NCBI GenBank assembly: GCA_007694905.1
Contig: REEU01000152.1
Span: forward strand, 42,907-106,906
Direction: 5' to 3'
DNA length: 64,000 bases
Source of the DNA: Gammaproteobacteria bacterium
GTDB lineage: Bacteria > Pseudomonadota > Gammaproteobacteria > Pseudomonadales > Azotimanducaceae
Position 1 is the first letter of the stretch, and each line of letters starts with the position of its first letter. Positions 43,678 through 52,969 of this stretch are shown piece after piece. The notes below the pieces were generated by a model, which made no database searches, was not told where the DNA came from, and saw nothing but the letters and a program-made list of their open reading frames with translations. The position numbers and the translations under genes are program-made.

Positions 43678-44853
43678 TCAGTTGCTGCCGCCCTGGGAGC
43701 GGATCCCGAGGACGTTCTTGGCGATGATGTCCTTCTGGACCTCACTGGCGCCGCCGTAGATGGTGTAGGCACGGCTTCCCAGGTAGCTCTGGGTACCGCC
43801 GCGGGCGAACTTGGGCCCGGCGTTGACGCCGCCCCACGGCGCCATGTGCGGGCCGGCCGCCTCCATGGTCAGGTGGGCGATGCGCTGCTGAATCTCGGTA
43901 CCCTTCAGTTTGAGGATGGAGGATTCCGGTCCGGGCTGCTGACCTGAGGCGGCCCGGGCCAGGGAACGCAGTTCGGTGAACTCCAGCGCCTGCAGGTCGA
44001 CTTCCAGCTTCGCCAGCTTGCCGCGGAAACTCGGATCGTCGAACAGGCTGCCGTTGCCGCGCTTCACGGTTCCGGCCTGGTGCTTGAGCTTTTCCAGTGC
44101 CACCAGCGAACGCGATACGCCGGCCAACCCGGTGCGCTCGTGGGCGAGCAGACCCTTGGCGTAGGTCCAGCCTTTGCCTTCCTCGCCAATGCGGTTTTCC
44201 ACCGGTACCTTGACGTCGGTGAAGTGCACCGTATTGACCGTGTGGGAGCCGCCGAGCGTGATGATGGGTTTCACCTCGATGCCTTCCTGCTTCATGGGGA
44301 ACAGGAGAAAGGTGATGCCCTCCTGCTTCTTGCCGCTGGAATCGGTACGGGTCAGGCAGAAGATCCAGTCGGCGATGTGGGCCATGGTGGTCCAGATCTT
44401 GGAGCCATTGACCACGTAGTGCTTGCCGTCTTCGGTCAGTTCCGCCTTGGTCTTCAGTGAGGCTAAGTCACTGCCGGCGCCGGGCTCCGAATAGCCCTGG
44501 CACCAGTTGACGCTGCGGGCGCGGATGTCCGGCAGGAAGCGCTCCTGCTGCTCCTTGCTGCCGTAGGTCATGATGATGGGCGCGACCATGCCTACGCCGA
44601 AGGGCAGGTCCCAGGGCAGGTTCGCGCGTGCGGTTTCCTGCTCCCAGATGTAATGCTGGGTGGGACTCCAGCCCGGGCCACCGAACTCCTGCGGCCACTT
44701 GGGAACGTCCCATCCGCCCTTTTCCCGGGCCGCCTTGAACCAGTCCAGGCGCCATTTGGCGTAATCCTCGCCCGGCTTGTAGTCGTGGGATTGGAAGAAC
44801 TCGCGGACTTCGTCCCGAAACTTCAGGTCGTCGGCAGAAAGCTCGATATCCAT
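43678..44853 (-). CDS. Acyl-CoA dehydrogenase, first subunit
   Basis: 391 residues. Starts MDIELSADDLKFRDEVREFF, includes the FAD signature CQGYSEPGAGSDLASLKT and VNGSKIWTTMAHIADW, and ends YTIYGGASEVQKDIIAKNVLG. The residue where MCAD-type enzymes carry the catalytic Glu (YEG) is Gly here (YGG). Introduces a double bond into an acyl-CoA with electrons passed to ETF. Divergent from a TetR regulator across a 102-bp gap that contains a palindrome, so repression by that regulator is likely. Confidence 0.92.
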   Translation of the reverse strand: MDIELSADDLKFRDEVREFFQSHDYKPGEDYAKWRLDWFKAAREKGGWDVPKWPQEFGGPGWSPTQHYIWEQETARANLPWDLPFGVGMVAPIIMTYGSKEQQERFLPDIRARSVNWCQGYSEPGAGSDLASLKTKAELTEDGKHYVVNGSKIWTTMAHIADWIFCLTRTDSSGKKQEGITFLLFPMKQEGIEVKPIITLGGSHTVNTVHFTDVKVPVENRIGEEGKGWTYAKGLLAHERTGLAGVSRSLVALEKLKHQAGTVKRGNGSLFDDPSFRGKLAKLEVDLQALEFTELRSLARAASGQQPGPESSILKLKGTEIQQRIAHLTMEAAGPHMAPWGGVNAGPKFARGGTQSYLGSRAYTIYGGASEVQKDIIAKNVLGIRSQGGSN

Positions 44854-44926
44854 GATGGTCAGCTCTCAGGTTGCAGGTGATTGGGCACAGCGTGGCTGTA
44901 CTCGGGAACGGCTTTATCGCATATTC

Positions 44927-44941
44927 TAGAATGAAATTCTA
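44927..44941. promoter_or_regulatory. Palindromic operator, probable TetR site
   Basis: TAGAAT-GAA-ATTCTA is a perfect 6+6 inverted repeat with a 3-base centre, AT-rich in a GC-rich region, 15 bases before the TetR ATG and about 74 before the ACAD start. Position and form suit an operator for both divergent genes. Confidence 0.65.
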
Positions 44942-44955
44942 ATGTGATAGGTAAC

Positions 44956-45561
44956 ATGTCGCGACGCGGGCAACCCAACGTAGCCACAGGCGAGCGGCGG
45001 CAGGTGATCCTGGCGGCGGCGTTGGCCTGTTTCGACGAGATCGGCCTCGCGGCGACCACCATGGAGCAGATCCGCGACCGCGCCCGCTGCTCCATTGGCA
45101 GTCTCTACCACCACTTCGGATCGAAGGAGGGGGTGGCCAGCGCCCTGTTCATCGACGGTATCAGCGATCTTAATGCCGGCCTGCTCGAACGCCTGGATCA
45201 CTGTGGCAGTGCGGAGGACGGCGTCCGCACCGTGGTCCTGCATTACGGAGACTGGGTCACCCGCCAGGCGACGCTGGCGCGCTTTCTTCTGCATTCGCGG
45301 GAGATCCACTTCGCGCCTGAGGCGAAGGCCGAACTTAAGGCCATCTATCAGCGCCACTTCGGGGCGGTGTTCTCCTGGTTCGGGCGTTTCGTCGTCCGGG
45401 GGGAGATGAAGCAGCTGCCGCCGGAGACCTACATTCCCATCATCAGCGGACCCATCGAGGATTACGCGCGACTGTGGCTGTCGGGCCGGACGTCGACGCC
45501 GCTGGCCGAGGTGGCGGAAGTATTCGCCGACGCGGCCTGGAACGCAGTCCGGGCCCGGTAG
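44956..45561 (+). CDS. TetR/AcrR-family transcriptional regulator
   Basis: 201 residues from ATG 44956; a GTG at 44944 is possible. The N-terminal helix-turn-helix reads RRQVILAAALACFDEIGLAA then TTMEQIRDRARCSIGSLYHHFGSKEG, the TetR pattern. The C-terminal ligand domain (about 75-195) is helical and not assignable to a ligand. Divergent from the ACAD pair with a 15-bp palindrome between, so it likely represses them and itself until an acyl-CoA is present. Confidence 0.93.
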   Translation: MSRRGQPNVATGERRQVILAAALACFDEIGLAATTMEQIRDRARCSIGSLYHHFGSKEGVASALFIDGISDLNAGLLERLDHCGSAEDGVRTVVLHYGDWVTRQATLARFLLHSREIHFAPEAKAELKAIYQRHFGAVFSWFGRFVVRGEMKQLPPETYIPIISGPIEDYARLWLSGRTSTPLAEVAEVFADAAWNAVRAR

Positions 45562-45574
45562 CCGGCTGCCCTGA

Positions 45575-46489
45575 TCAGGACAGGCGCCGGGACGTCATGC
45601 GCCGCATGGCATCGGCGAGGAAGTTTTCCAGCCGCCCTCGGGCCTGGTTGCGGGACAGTTCGATGCTGAGTGCTGTCGCGGTGCGATCCAGGTTCAGGTC
45701 GGGCAGAAACTCGCAGGCGGCATACACGTCGAGCAGCGGATCATGGCGACGTGCGAGTCTCTCCTCGAAGGCCGCCCGGAATGTCGCCGCCGCGTCCAGA
45801 CCCACCAGACAGCACAGGTTCAGGGCCATGCGCGCGCCGTCGAAGCCCGACGGGCCGCGCCCAGCATGGGGCCAATCGAGCACGGCAGTCACGGCGCCTT
45901 CTTCGAACAGCAGGTTCGCGGGATGCGGATCCCGGTGGATGAATGCGTCGCAGCGGGGCGGCTGAAACCGCTGCACCACGCGGATGGCCCGGTTCCAAAG
46001 CGCTTCCCGCGTGCTCCACGACGGTACCCGGTAGCCCTCGGCGGGCTGCCACGGGCACCAGCGCCGTCCGGCCACGAGGTTGTGGGTCCGCAGCTGGCAC
46101 TCGGCCAGCGCCGAGGCCATGGCGGGCACGGCATCGCGAATGGCATCCGTGCCGGCGAGAAGGCGGCCAGGGCGGCGGGACATGAGCAGTGCCGGCGTAC
46201 CGGCGAGCTGCCCCAGCGGGTCTACTGCGATGAATTCGGGTACCGGCAGATCATAGGGCGCAAGCGCCTTCAGGATGATCGCCTCGCGGGCGATGAGACG
46301 TTCGTCGCCACCGTCCCGTGCGGGTATCGCAAGCTTGAGAACCGCCTCCCCGGGGGCGTCCGGCGCATGAATCAACCATGCCTGGCCGCCGTGGCCACCC
46401 GGGAGCGACTCGGCCTGGGCGCCGGGCGCGAGTCCCAGCGTTTCCCGGGCCCAGGTCAGGGCTGGGTCCTCCGGCTTCGGGCGGGTCAT
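45575..46489 (-). CDS. Aminoglycoside-phosphotransferase-like kinase
   Basis: 304 residues from ATG 46489 (GAGGG upstream; overlaps the SprT stop by 4 bases). APH fold with the catalytic loop FIHRDPHPANLLF (about 196) and the metal-binding VLDWPHAGRGPSGFD. The N-lobe has PGGHGGQAWLIHAP and EAVLKLAIPA. Substrate is likely a small hydroxylated metabolite rather than an antibiotic. It lies 13 bases from the end of the convergent TetR gene. Confidence 0.82.
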   Translation of the reverse strand: MTRPKPEDPALTWARETLGLAPGAQAESLPGGHGGQAWLIHAPDAPGEAVLKLAIPARDGGDERLIAREAIILKALAPYDLPVPEFIAVDPLGQLAGTPALLMSRRPGRLLAGTDAIRDAVPAMASALAECQLRTHNLVAGRRWCPWQPAEGYRVPSWSTREALWNRAIRVVQRFQPPRCDAFIHRDPHPANLLFEEGAVTAVLDWPHAGRGPSGFDGARMALNLCCLVGLDAAATFRAAFEERLARRHDPLLDVYAACEFLPDLNLDRTATALSIELSRNQARGRLENFLADAMRRMTSRRLS

Positions 46490-47022
46490 GGCCCTCGATC
46501 CGGATGCAGGGGGCTGCGGCATTGACGACATAGATACACCGTCCCGCGCTGGGCACGACGGTGCCGGACGGTGGTGAGCTCATGCGTACTGCAGCTGCAG
46601 CGGTAGGACCAGCGCCGCTGTCTTCGGGTCCGGACGCCTTGGGTGGGGAACTGATGCGTGCGCTCGGGCTTGACCTGGAACCACCCCTGCATGATCTCGC
46701 GCCAGAGCTCGCCATGGGGCGGCAGGCGTCGTCGCGGGGACAGGTGAAACACCAGCAGATGGGCCAGCTCGTGGGCGATGGTCTCCTCGAGCATGGCGCT
46801 GCGGGCCCGATCGAGGTAAACGGCATTCAGTTCGATGATCCCGGTCGCAGAGCTGCGCTGGGGAGGCAGTGCACGGCCCGCGTCCAGACGATCGTCGAAC
46901 AGGCGGACTTCGGGCCTTGGCAGCGGCGGCACGCCCCGCGCAGCCAGCTCGCGATGGGCGCGAGCCAGCAGATCGTTGAGGCGCCGGTCCACGGCCCGGG
47001 TCAGGTCTGCGTCGACTGTCAT
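46486..47022 (-). CDS. sprT: SprT-family zinc metalloprotease-like protein
   Basis: 178 residues from ATG 47022. The active site ETIAHELAHLLVFHL is the HExxH zinc motif, with a third His in RLPPHGELWREIM, and a C-terminal zinc ribbon is suggested by YRCSCSTHELTTVRHRR and YLCRQCRSPL. SprT relates to eukaryotic SPRTN, which removes DNA-protein crosslinks; the bacterial role is unproven. Coupled to the kinase-like gene downstream. Confidence 0.87.
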   Translation of the reverse strand: MTVDADLTRAVDRRLNDLLARAHRELAARGVPPLPRPEVRLFDDRLDAGRALPPQRSSATGIIELNAVYLDRARSAMLEETIAHELAHLLVFHLSPRRRLPPHGELWREIMQGWFQVKPERTHQFPTQGVRTRRQRRWSYRCSCSTHELTTVRHRRAQRGTVYLCRQCRSPLHPDRGP

Positions 47023-47104
47023 GGATCCAAGTCTCGCCGGGTCGGCTCGGCGTGGCAACTTCGACCCGCCCCAGTGCGGCACCTGTCTGCCACGCGGTGG
47101 GAGA

Positions 47105-48514
47105 TCAGCGTATCAGCCGATAGCAGGGCACGTAGTCGCGTCCGTTGAGCTTCATCCGACCCTTGGACACGAAAGACTCCAGCAGTCTGTCCAGCGGTGC
47201 CAGCAGGGCCGGATCTGCATGCAGCTCCCACGGACCGTGCTGTCGGACGTGTCGGATCCCTTGCTCCTTGACGTTGCCGGCGACAATGCCGGAGAAGGCG
47301 CGGCGGAGGTCGGCGACCAACTCGTGTCGAGGCGCATCGGCGGTCAGGCGCAGCGCAGCCATGTGTTCATGGGTGGGGTGGAAAGGTTGCTGGTAGGCGT
47401 AGGGCACGTGCAGCAGCCAATTGAAGTAAAACGCATCGCCGTCCCGGACACGGGCCTTGCGCACCTTTTTGACGCCTCGCGCCACGGCCTTGGACACCGC
47501 CCAAGGATCATCCACATGGATCTCGTAGAGTCCGCGGACTTCCTCGCCGAGCGCTGTCACGAGAAGCTCGTCCACCGCCTCGAACCAGTCCTCGCTGCCG
47601 GCTGGCCCGGTGAGGATCACCGGCAGCTGCTGATCGGCGTTTTCCGGGTGCAGCAACAGCCCGAGCAGATAGAGAATCTCCTCCACCGTACCGACACCAC
47701 CGGGAAAGATGACGACAGCGTGGGCGAGGCGAACGAAGCCTTCCAGGCGCTTTTCGATGTCCGGCAGAATCGCCAGTCGATTGACCATGGGATTCGGTGG
47801 CTCGGCCGCGATGATGCCCGGTTCGCTGACCCCCACGTAGCGCCCACGTCGATTGCGCTGCTTGGCATGCCCCACCGCGGCGCCTTTCATGGGGCCCTTC
47901 ATGGCGCCTGGGCCGCAGCCGGTGCAGATGTCGAGCCCGCGCAGACCGAGGACATAGCCCACCTGCTTGCTGTAGTCGTACTCGCCCCGGGAAATGGAGT
48001 GGCCGCCCCAGCACACGACGAGATTGGCATTGCCGGTGAGGGTCAACACGCCGGCGTTGCGCAGCACGTGAAACACCGCGTTGGTGATGCCCGCGCTGTT
48101 GTCGAGATCGAAGACGGTGCCATCGCTGATTTCCGTAGCGATGTACACGACGTCCCGAAGGACGGCGAACAGGTGTTCCTTGATGCCTTCGATCATGCGG
48201 CCGTCCACGAACGCGCCTGCGGGTGCATTGCGAATGCGCAGCTTGACGCCGCGGGTACGCTGCAGAACCTCCACCTCGAAGTCGTGGTAGCGGTCGAAGA
48301 TGGCGGCGGCATCGTCCTGCGTGGTGCCCGAGTTGAGGACGGCGAGCGCGCAGCGTCGAAACAATTCGTGGGCACTTCCATGGCCGAGGCGGCGCAGGCT
48401 GCCGACCTCGAGCTGGGAGAGCATCTCGAGACTGCCGCGGGGGCTGACGTCGACACTGACGCGCTCGTCGCCGGGGGGCAACGGCTCGCTGTAAGTCTCT
48501 GGGGTCTGAGTCAT
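47105..48514 (-). CDS. ppnN: Nucleotide 5'-monophosphate nucleosidase PpnN (LOG family)
   Basis: 469 residues from ATG 48514, whose ATGA overlaps the upstream stop; an in-frame ATG at 48526 is less likely. The LOG core shows [20 protein letters not shown] and the catalytic [19 protein letters not shown]- and C-terminal domains unique to PpnN/YgdH flank it. It splits purine and pyrimidine NMPs into base and ribose-5-phosphate and in E. coli is controlled by (p)ppGpp. E. coli PpnN has 454 residues, so this is full length. Confidence 0.94.
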   Translation of the reverse strand: MTQTPETYSEPLPPGDERVSVDVSPRGSLEMLSQLEVGSLRRLGHGSAHELFRRCALAVLNSGTTQDDAAAIFDRYHDFEVEVLQRTRGVKLRIRNAPAGAFVDGRMIEGIKEHLFAVLRDVVYIATEISDGTVFDLDNSAGITNAVFHVLRNAGVLTLTGNANLVVCWGGHSISRGEYDYSKQVGYVLGLRGLDICTGCGPGAMKGPMKGAAVGHAKQRNRRGRYVGVSEPGIIAAEPPNPMVNRLAILPDIEKRLEGFVRLAHAVVIFPGGVGTVEEILYLLGLLLHPENADQQLPVILTGPAGSEDWFEAVDELLVTALGEEVRGLYEIHVDDPWAVSKAVARGVKKVRKARVRDGDAFYFNWLLHVPYAYQQPFHPTHEHMAALRLTADAPRHELVADLRRAFSGIVAGNVKEQGIRHVRQHGPWELHADPALLAPLDRLLESFVSKGRMKLNGRDYVPCYRLIR

Positions 48515-49764
48515 TGTGGCTTCCATGGATCGTCGATGCTGATCTCCATCCCGGCGTTCTCGAGCCGGGCACGCAGGACCTGGCCGAAGGCCGTGGCCGG
48601 CGTGAGGATGCCGCCGCGGGTGGGCGCGCCCGGGAGCAGGTCGCCCTGTAGCGCCAGTGCGAGGGCGCTCTCGCATAACATCTTCACTGTTGCGCGATTG
48701 CCCGGGTCGCCGCGGTCGGCCAGGGTGACGCGAATGCGCTGGCCGTCGGCTCCGTCGGCGATCAGTTCGCAGCGGAAGAATCCATTGTCCATGGTGGCTT
48801 CGGACGGACCGCTTCCGGCTTCAGGCAGCATGCGCTTGAGCAGGCCGCGTACCGGTCCAAAGCCTGCAAGCAGCGGGAACATGGCCTGGCTCCAGGCCAT
48901 GCCCATGGTTTCTGCGAGCCCGAGCACTCCGGACCCCTTCCAGTATTCCTGATACCGAAAACCGCTGCCGTAGGGGCGCTGCCAGGACTCTTCCAGCGCT
49001 GCGGAACGACGCACGACGCGGGTGTTGATGGGGCCCATGATGAACGGTGCGGAAAAACCACGGATGTCCGGCTCCCATTGGGGCAGCAGGGGATCGGGTT
49101 CCGCCTCCGGCCGCGCCACGTCGCGCATGCCTGGAGGATTCAGCAGGATGGGATCACGCATGCGGGCAGCGTCGCCCGATTCCTGCATGGCCAGAAAGCT
49201 CGCAATGGTCCCGCCGTTGATGCCACCTCGACCCCGGTGGAACGCCCGCACCCTGCTGCAGCCGGTACCGTGGGCAGCGCGCAGGTGTTCCACGGCGATC
49301 AGGGTGCCGAGGTCGGACGGGACCGAGTCGAAACCGCAGCAGGGAACGATCCGGGTACCACTGCTGACCGCTGCCTCATGAAATCGATCGACCAGATCCC
49401 GCACCCAGGCCGTTTCGCCGGTAATGTCGACATAGTGCGTATTCGTCGCGATGCAGGCCTCCACCAGTGCCTGGCCATGCACGGCGTAGGGGCCCACCGT
49501 GGTCAGCACGATCCGCGTGCGTCGGGCGAGATCGACGCAGGCGTCGGCATCATGGCTGTCGCAGACGATGCGAGGCGGATCGCCCCAGGCGCGTGCCACG
49601 TCATCGAGCCGGGCGGCGTCGCGGCCGGCGATGGCCCAGCGCACGTTGGCAGGGGCGTGGCGCGCGAAATAGGCCACGGTCTGGCGACCGGTGAAACCGG
49701 TGGCGCCGAACAGCACCACGTCGAAGTCGCGCGCCGTGTCGGAATTCGGGCTCATCTCACTCAT
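48511..49764 (-). CDS. Saccharopine dehydrogenase-like NAD(P) reductase
   Basis: 417 residues from ATG 49764; ATG 49755 is also possible. Rossmann start [20 protein letters not shown], then [15 protein letters not shown] and [19 protein letters not shown], which mark the trans-acting enoyl reductase / saccharopine dehydrogenase-like family. Mycobacterial relatives reduce enoyl chains on polyketide lipids; in proteobacteria the substrate is unknown. Coupled to ppnN. Confidence 0.87.
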   Translation of the reverse strand: MSEMSPNSDTARDFDVVLFGATGFTGRQTVAYFARHAPANVRWAIAGRDAARLDDVARAWGDPPRIVCDSHDADACVDLARRTRIVLTTVGPYAVHGQALVEACIATNTHYVDITGETAWVRDLVDRFHEAAVSSGTRIVPCCGFDSVPSDLGTLIAVEHLRAAHGTGCSRVRAFHRGRGGINGGTIASFLAMQESGDAARMRDPILLNPPGMRDVARPEAEPDPLLPQWEPDIRGFSAPFIMGPINTRVVRRSAALEESWQRPYGSGFRYQEYWKGSGVLGLAETMGMAWSQAMFPLLAGFGPVRGLLKRMLPEAGSGPSEATMDNGFFRCELIADGADGQRIRVTLADRGDPGNRATVKMLCESALALALQGDLLPGAPTRGGILTPATAFGQVLRARLENAGMEISIDDPWKPQ

Positions 49765-49864
49765 CAAGGTATCCGCAGCCGCAGTCCATGGGAAAGGGGT
49801 GCGAGTCGGCTCATGTCGGCATGGGCAGCAGACGCGCCCGGCCGCGGGGAAGCGCGGTCAGGCG

Positions 49865-50197
49865 TCAGCGCTCGCAGTTGAGGGCATCGAAATTCTGGCG
49901 TCCGTCCGTAATCTCGCTCGTGGCGACGACCGAATTGGCGCCAAGGCTGGCCGCCTCGTTGCGGGCCATCGTCAGCAGTTCAGCACGGACGCGTTCATCA
50001 TTGCGACCGACGCCTGCCACCCGTTGCTGGGTCACAGCGCTCACCCGCCCGACCCGCGTACAGCGGTCGGCCGCGGTGGCCGCCGTGACGTGGGTGACGC
50101 CGGCACCGCCATCGCTCAGCTTGACCCAGGGCGAACAGGCGCTTGCCAGCAACAGCGCGGGCAGTGCGGCAAGGGGTAACCAACGGCCAGCGATCAT
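49865..50197 (-). CDS. DUF4156 lipoprotein
   Basis: 110 residues. Lipoprotein signal MIAGRWLPLAALPALLLASAC followed by a small domain with the DUF4156 pattern: VTAATAADRCTRVGRVSA, RNDERVRAELLTMARNEAAS, LGANSVVATSEITDGRQNFD, ALNC. Two Cys likely form a disulfide in the periplasm. Function of the family is unknown. Confidence 0.85.
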   Translation of the reverse strand: MIAGRWLPLAALPALLLASACSPWVKLSDGGAGVTHVTAATAADRCTRVGRVSAVTQQRVAGVGRNDERVRAELLTMARNEAASLGANSVVATSEITDGRQNFDALNCER

Positions 50198-50286
50198 GAT
50201 TGTAGGGGTCTCCAGACCAGGGGCGCGAACATTGCCGCTAGCTCACCACGCGACTGTGGCCTGTGCAAGTGCGAACCGCTGGGTAT

Positions 50287-50988
50287 TCACTCTGCAGCGT
50301 TCCGCGCTTCCCGCTCATGCGCAATCAGGCGGTCGGCGACGTCGAGAATCTGGCGTCGGCTGAGTTCGCCGCTGCTGATGCGGTAGCGGTCGTCCACCAC
50401 CAGGGTGGGGACCGACATGATACCGGCACTGCGGACCCGCTGTTCCGCCTCGTCGAGGCTGCGGCGCACTGCGGGTGACTGCATGGTGCGGCGGAACGTT
50501 TCCGCATCCGTCCCCTGGCCGTCAACGAGTTGGGCTACGGCTTCCGGAGTGCTGAGCGTGAGGCCGGAGACGTGAATCGCGTCGAAGATCCGCTGGTGGT
50601 TGCGTTCGAGAATGTCCAGCTCTTCCGCGGCATAGAATGCGCGCGCCAGATTGCGCCAGGCCGAGGAAAAACTCACCGGTACCCGTTCGAATCGGACATC
50701 GTCCGGCAGGCCCCGGGACCAGCGCTCCACCTGAGGCTCGAAGTTGCGGCAATGGACGCAGCCATAGGAGAAGTACTCCGTCACGACGATCGTGCCGCTG
50801 CGGGGCGCGTCCGCGTCGCCGATCAGGTCGTAATGGCGACCCTCGTCCAGCCCTGCCGGCATCGGTGAGAAGATGCTCCATAGACCGATGCCGCCGACGA
50901 GGATCAGCAGCACAGCGAAGCCGCCGATGATCAGCGTACGCAGCCGGGTCACCTTTGGAGATTCCTGATAGGACTTCTTCTTCGCCAC
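50287..50988 (-). CDS. Membrane-anchored DsbA-like thiol oxidoreductase
   Basis: 233 residues. A single anchor (LRTLIIGGFAVLLILVGGIGLWSIF) holds a thioredoxin/DsbA domain in the periplasm. Active site EYFSYGCVHCRNFEP (CVHC) and the cis-Pro loop AGIMSVPTLVVDD are present, with a helical insert between them. It should form or shuffle disulfides in exported proteins. CVHC resembles the CPHC of DsbA but is less oxidising on paper. GGAGGCAG precedes the start. Confidence 0.88.
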   Translation of the reverse strand: MAKKKSYQESPKVTRLRTLIIGGFAVLLILVGGIGLWSIFSPMPAGLDEGRHYDLIGDADAPRSGTIVVTEYFSYGCVHCRNFEPQVERWSRGLPDDVRFERVPVSFSSAWRNLARAFYAAEELDILERNHQRIFDAIHVSGLTLSTPEAVAQLVDGQGTDAETFRRTMQSPAVRRSLDEAEQRVRSAGIMSVPTLVVDDRYRISSGELSRRQILDVADRLIAHEREARNAAE

Positions 50989-51018
50989 GCTGCCTCCTCG
51001 TTGTGGGATGAATCTATC

Positions 51019-51753
51019 CTACTCCGGTCCGGAAGGGCTCGGGAATGGATTGTCGACTCCGGCCTCGATGCGCTCCAGGAATGCCTTTTCGCGACTGACG
51101 ACGGTGCGCACGAAATGACTCGACCCGCGCATCGCGCGGAACGCGCGGAATCCTCGTTCGAGGAAGGACTGCAGGTCACCGAGGCCGATCAGGTGTGCAG
51201 GCCCATGGGCCATGCGCAGGGTCGTGAATAAGAGCCGCGAATGCACGTAGCTCTCGAGGCGCTCGGCCAGTTTGGCGATCAGGCAGATCTGTTTCCGGCG
51301 GGCCTCGAACTCGTCACAGATACGGTAGGCTTCGGCGTAGGCCGGCACGTCGATGGTTTCGACGCGGAGTTCATCGAACAGAGCCGGGACCATGTTGCCG
51401 TCCAGCTGCCGCGTCAGCACCTGCAGATTGACGGCGTCGGCGGCTGTGGCCAGCACACGCTCCGGCAGCAGGCGGACCATGTAAGGCAGTGCTTGCTCGA
51501 TATCCGCATCGCGGTCGGAGAAGTCCCGCGGCGCGTACAGATCGTCGATGAAGAACGCGATGCCCGCCGCGTACCGGGGCTCAGCGGCAAGATCTGCATG
51601 GCTGTGTTCGAGGCGCTGACATTGCCAGGCCTGCAGTTCCCGCAGACGCGCGAGAAACACCGGGTCGGATTCTTCCACCTGCTGAAGGGCGCGATTCCGT
51701 TCGAGCAGATGACGCAGTCTCTGGGCCGGATGCTCGTTGCCGGGATGCGCCAT
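51019..51753 (-). CDS. Conserved hypothetical protein (FFLEELY-motif type)
   Basis: 244 residues from ATG 51753, 4 bases after the esterase stop. The sequence is helical, with AGIAFFIDDLYAPRDFSDRD (about 78-97) as its most striking motif, resembling the FFLEELY segment by which a proteobacterial family is named. No signal peptide or membrane helix. Function unknown; coupling to the esterase hints at related roles. Confidence 0.78.
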   Translation of the reverse strand: MAHPGNEHPAQRLRHLLERNRALQQVEESDPVFLARLRELQAWQCQRLEHSHADLAAEPRYAAGIAFFIDDLYAPRDFSDRDADIEQALPYMVRLLPERVLATAADAVNLQVLTRQLDGNMVPALFDELRVETIDVPAYAEAYRICDEFEARRKQICLIAKLAERLESYVHSRLLFTTLRMAHGPAHLIGLGDLQSFLERGFRAFRAMRGSSHFVRTVVSREKAFLERIEAGVDNPFPSPSGPE

Positions 51754-51757
51754 CGGT

Positions 51758-52723
51758 TCAGGCGATGTTGCGCGCGCGCTGTGAAAAGGAGTCTCGCAGG
51801 TCCGCCGCACAGAGCCATTGAGCGAGCAGGAAGCGGCCGCTTTGGGCGATCGCTTGCCGCCCCTCCGGAATGAAGCGGGCCAGCAACGGAAACACGTGGG
51901 GTTGTGCCCGCCAGACTGAGAGCTCCACCTTGACGCCTGCGGCACGGGCTCGATCAGCGACGCGCAGGGCATCGTCGAGGAGCACTTCCGTCGAGCCGAC
52001 GTGAATGGCCAGCGGCGGCAGGTCACGGAAGTCGGCGAAAAGGGGTGACAGTAGTGGATCCCGATGATCCGCGTCGGGAGCGTACAGGGTTGCCGCCTCG
52101 CGCAGCCGGTGACCAGGAAGCATGGGGTCACGCCGGGCATTGAGGGTGACGGAGGCGCCGGTCCCGGTGAGGTCCGTCCAGGGTGAGTAGCACAATGCGC
52201 TGGCTGGAAGCGGCAGGCCCTCGGCGCGCAAGCGCTGCAGCAGCACGAGGACGAGGTTGCCGCCAGCGGAGTCGCCGGCCAGCGCCAGGTCGCTGCCATC
52301 GTGACCGTTCTCCAGCAGCCAGCGATAGCTGGCCACAGCATCCTCCACCGCTGCAGGGTAGGGGTGCTCCGGTGCCAGCCGATAGTCGATGGCCAGCACC
52401 CTGCAGCAGGCCGCTGCCGCCAGGCGCCACGTGAACATTCGATACAAAGTGGGATCGCCTACCGTGTAGGCACCACCGTGCAGATACAGCAGGGTCTTGC
52501 CCGGCACCTGCAGTCCCGGCGCATCGACCCACTCAGCGGCGACACCATTGGCATTGACTGCCCCGATGCTCACGTCCGGTGGCGGGACGTTGCGCGCCGC
52601 GAGCCGCGCCAGCCGCGAACGGGTCTCCACGACGCGTGCTGCGTCCATGGTCTCGCCCGCCAGACGACGCTTCACCGTGACCCTGAGCAGGCCGTTGACC
52701 AGGCGTGTCTGCCAACTGACCAA
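51758..52723 (-). CDS. HSL-family alpha/beta hydrolase (esterase/lipase)
   Basis: 321 residues. Hormone-sensitive-lipase signatures: LLYLHGGAYTVGDPT (HGG oxyanion loop, about 82), DYRLAPEHPYPAAVEDA, the nucleophile LALAGDSAGGNLVLV (Ser about 152), Asp in HVGSTEVLLDDA region and His in AQPHVFPLL. Hydrolyses short or medium acyl esters in the cytoplasm. Confidence 0.92.
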   Translation of the reverse strand: MVSWQTRLVNGLLRVTVKRRLAGETMDAARVVETRSRLARLAARNVPPPDVSIGAVNANGVAAEWVDAPGLQVPGKTLLYLHGGAYTVGDPTLYRMFTWRLAAAACCRVLAIDYRLAPEHPYPAAVEDAVASYRWLLENGHDGSDLALAGDSAGGNLVLVLLQRLRAEGLPLPASALCYSPWTDLTGTGASVTLNARRDPMLPGHRLREAATLYAPDADHRDPLLSPLFADFRDLPPLAIHVGSTEVLLDDALRVADRARAAGVKVELSVWRAQPHVFPLLARFIPEGRQAIAQSGRFLLAQWLCAADLRDSFSQRARNIA

Positions 52724-52791
52724 GCTGTCTCCTCCTTGCCAGCTGCGGCCATGGTAACACCGGGATGCGGCCGTCGAGTCCGCCGCGTCGT

Positions 52792-52844
52792 GTGGGCGTG
52801 AGGCCGCGTGCTGCGTGGGCGTGAGGCCGCGTGCTGCGTGGGCG
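52792..52844. repeat. 23-bp tandem repeat, about 2.3 copies
   Basis: GTGGGCGTGAGGCCGCGTGCTGC occurs at 52792-52814 and 52815-52837, with a partial third copy to 52844. Identical copies suggest recent slippage. It lies upstream of the first LLM oxidoreductase gene in a 246-bp gap. Confidence 0.8.
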
Positions 52845-52969
52845 GTTCTGCAGGCACTGTGTCCGTCGGCAGAGGCCCGTCTGTCGTCGCCGCGGCGATC
52901 CTCCTATACTGCCGGCCAACTCGTTTCGTCATGAAGCGGCGCCAAGGCGCCCCACAGCAGGAGAGACTC

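Noticed and set aside
45575..46489. Aminoglycoside resistance gene
   Set aside because: The APH fold is shared by many metabolic kinases; housekeeping-type neighbours and no mobile context.
52792..52844. CRISPR-like repeat
   Set aside because: Copies are directly adjacent with no spacers and only 2.3 units.
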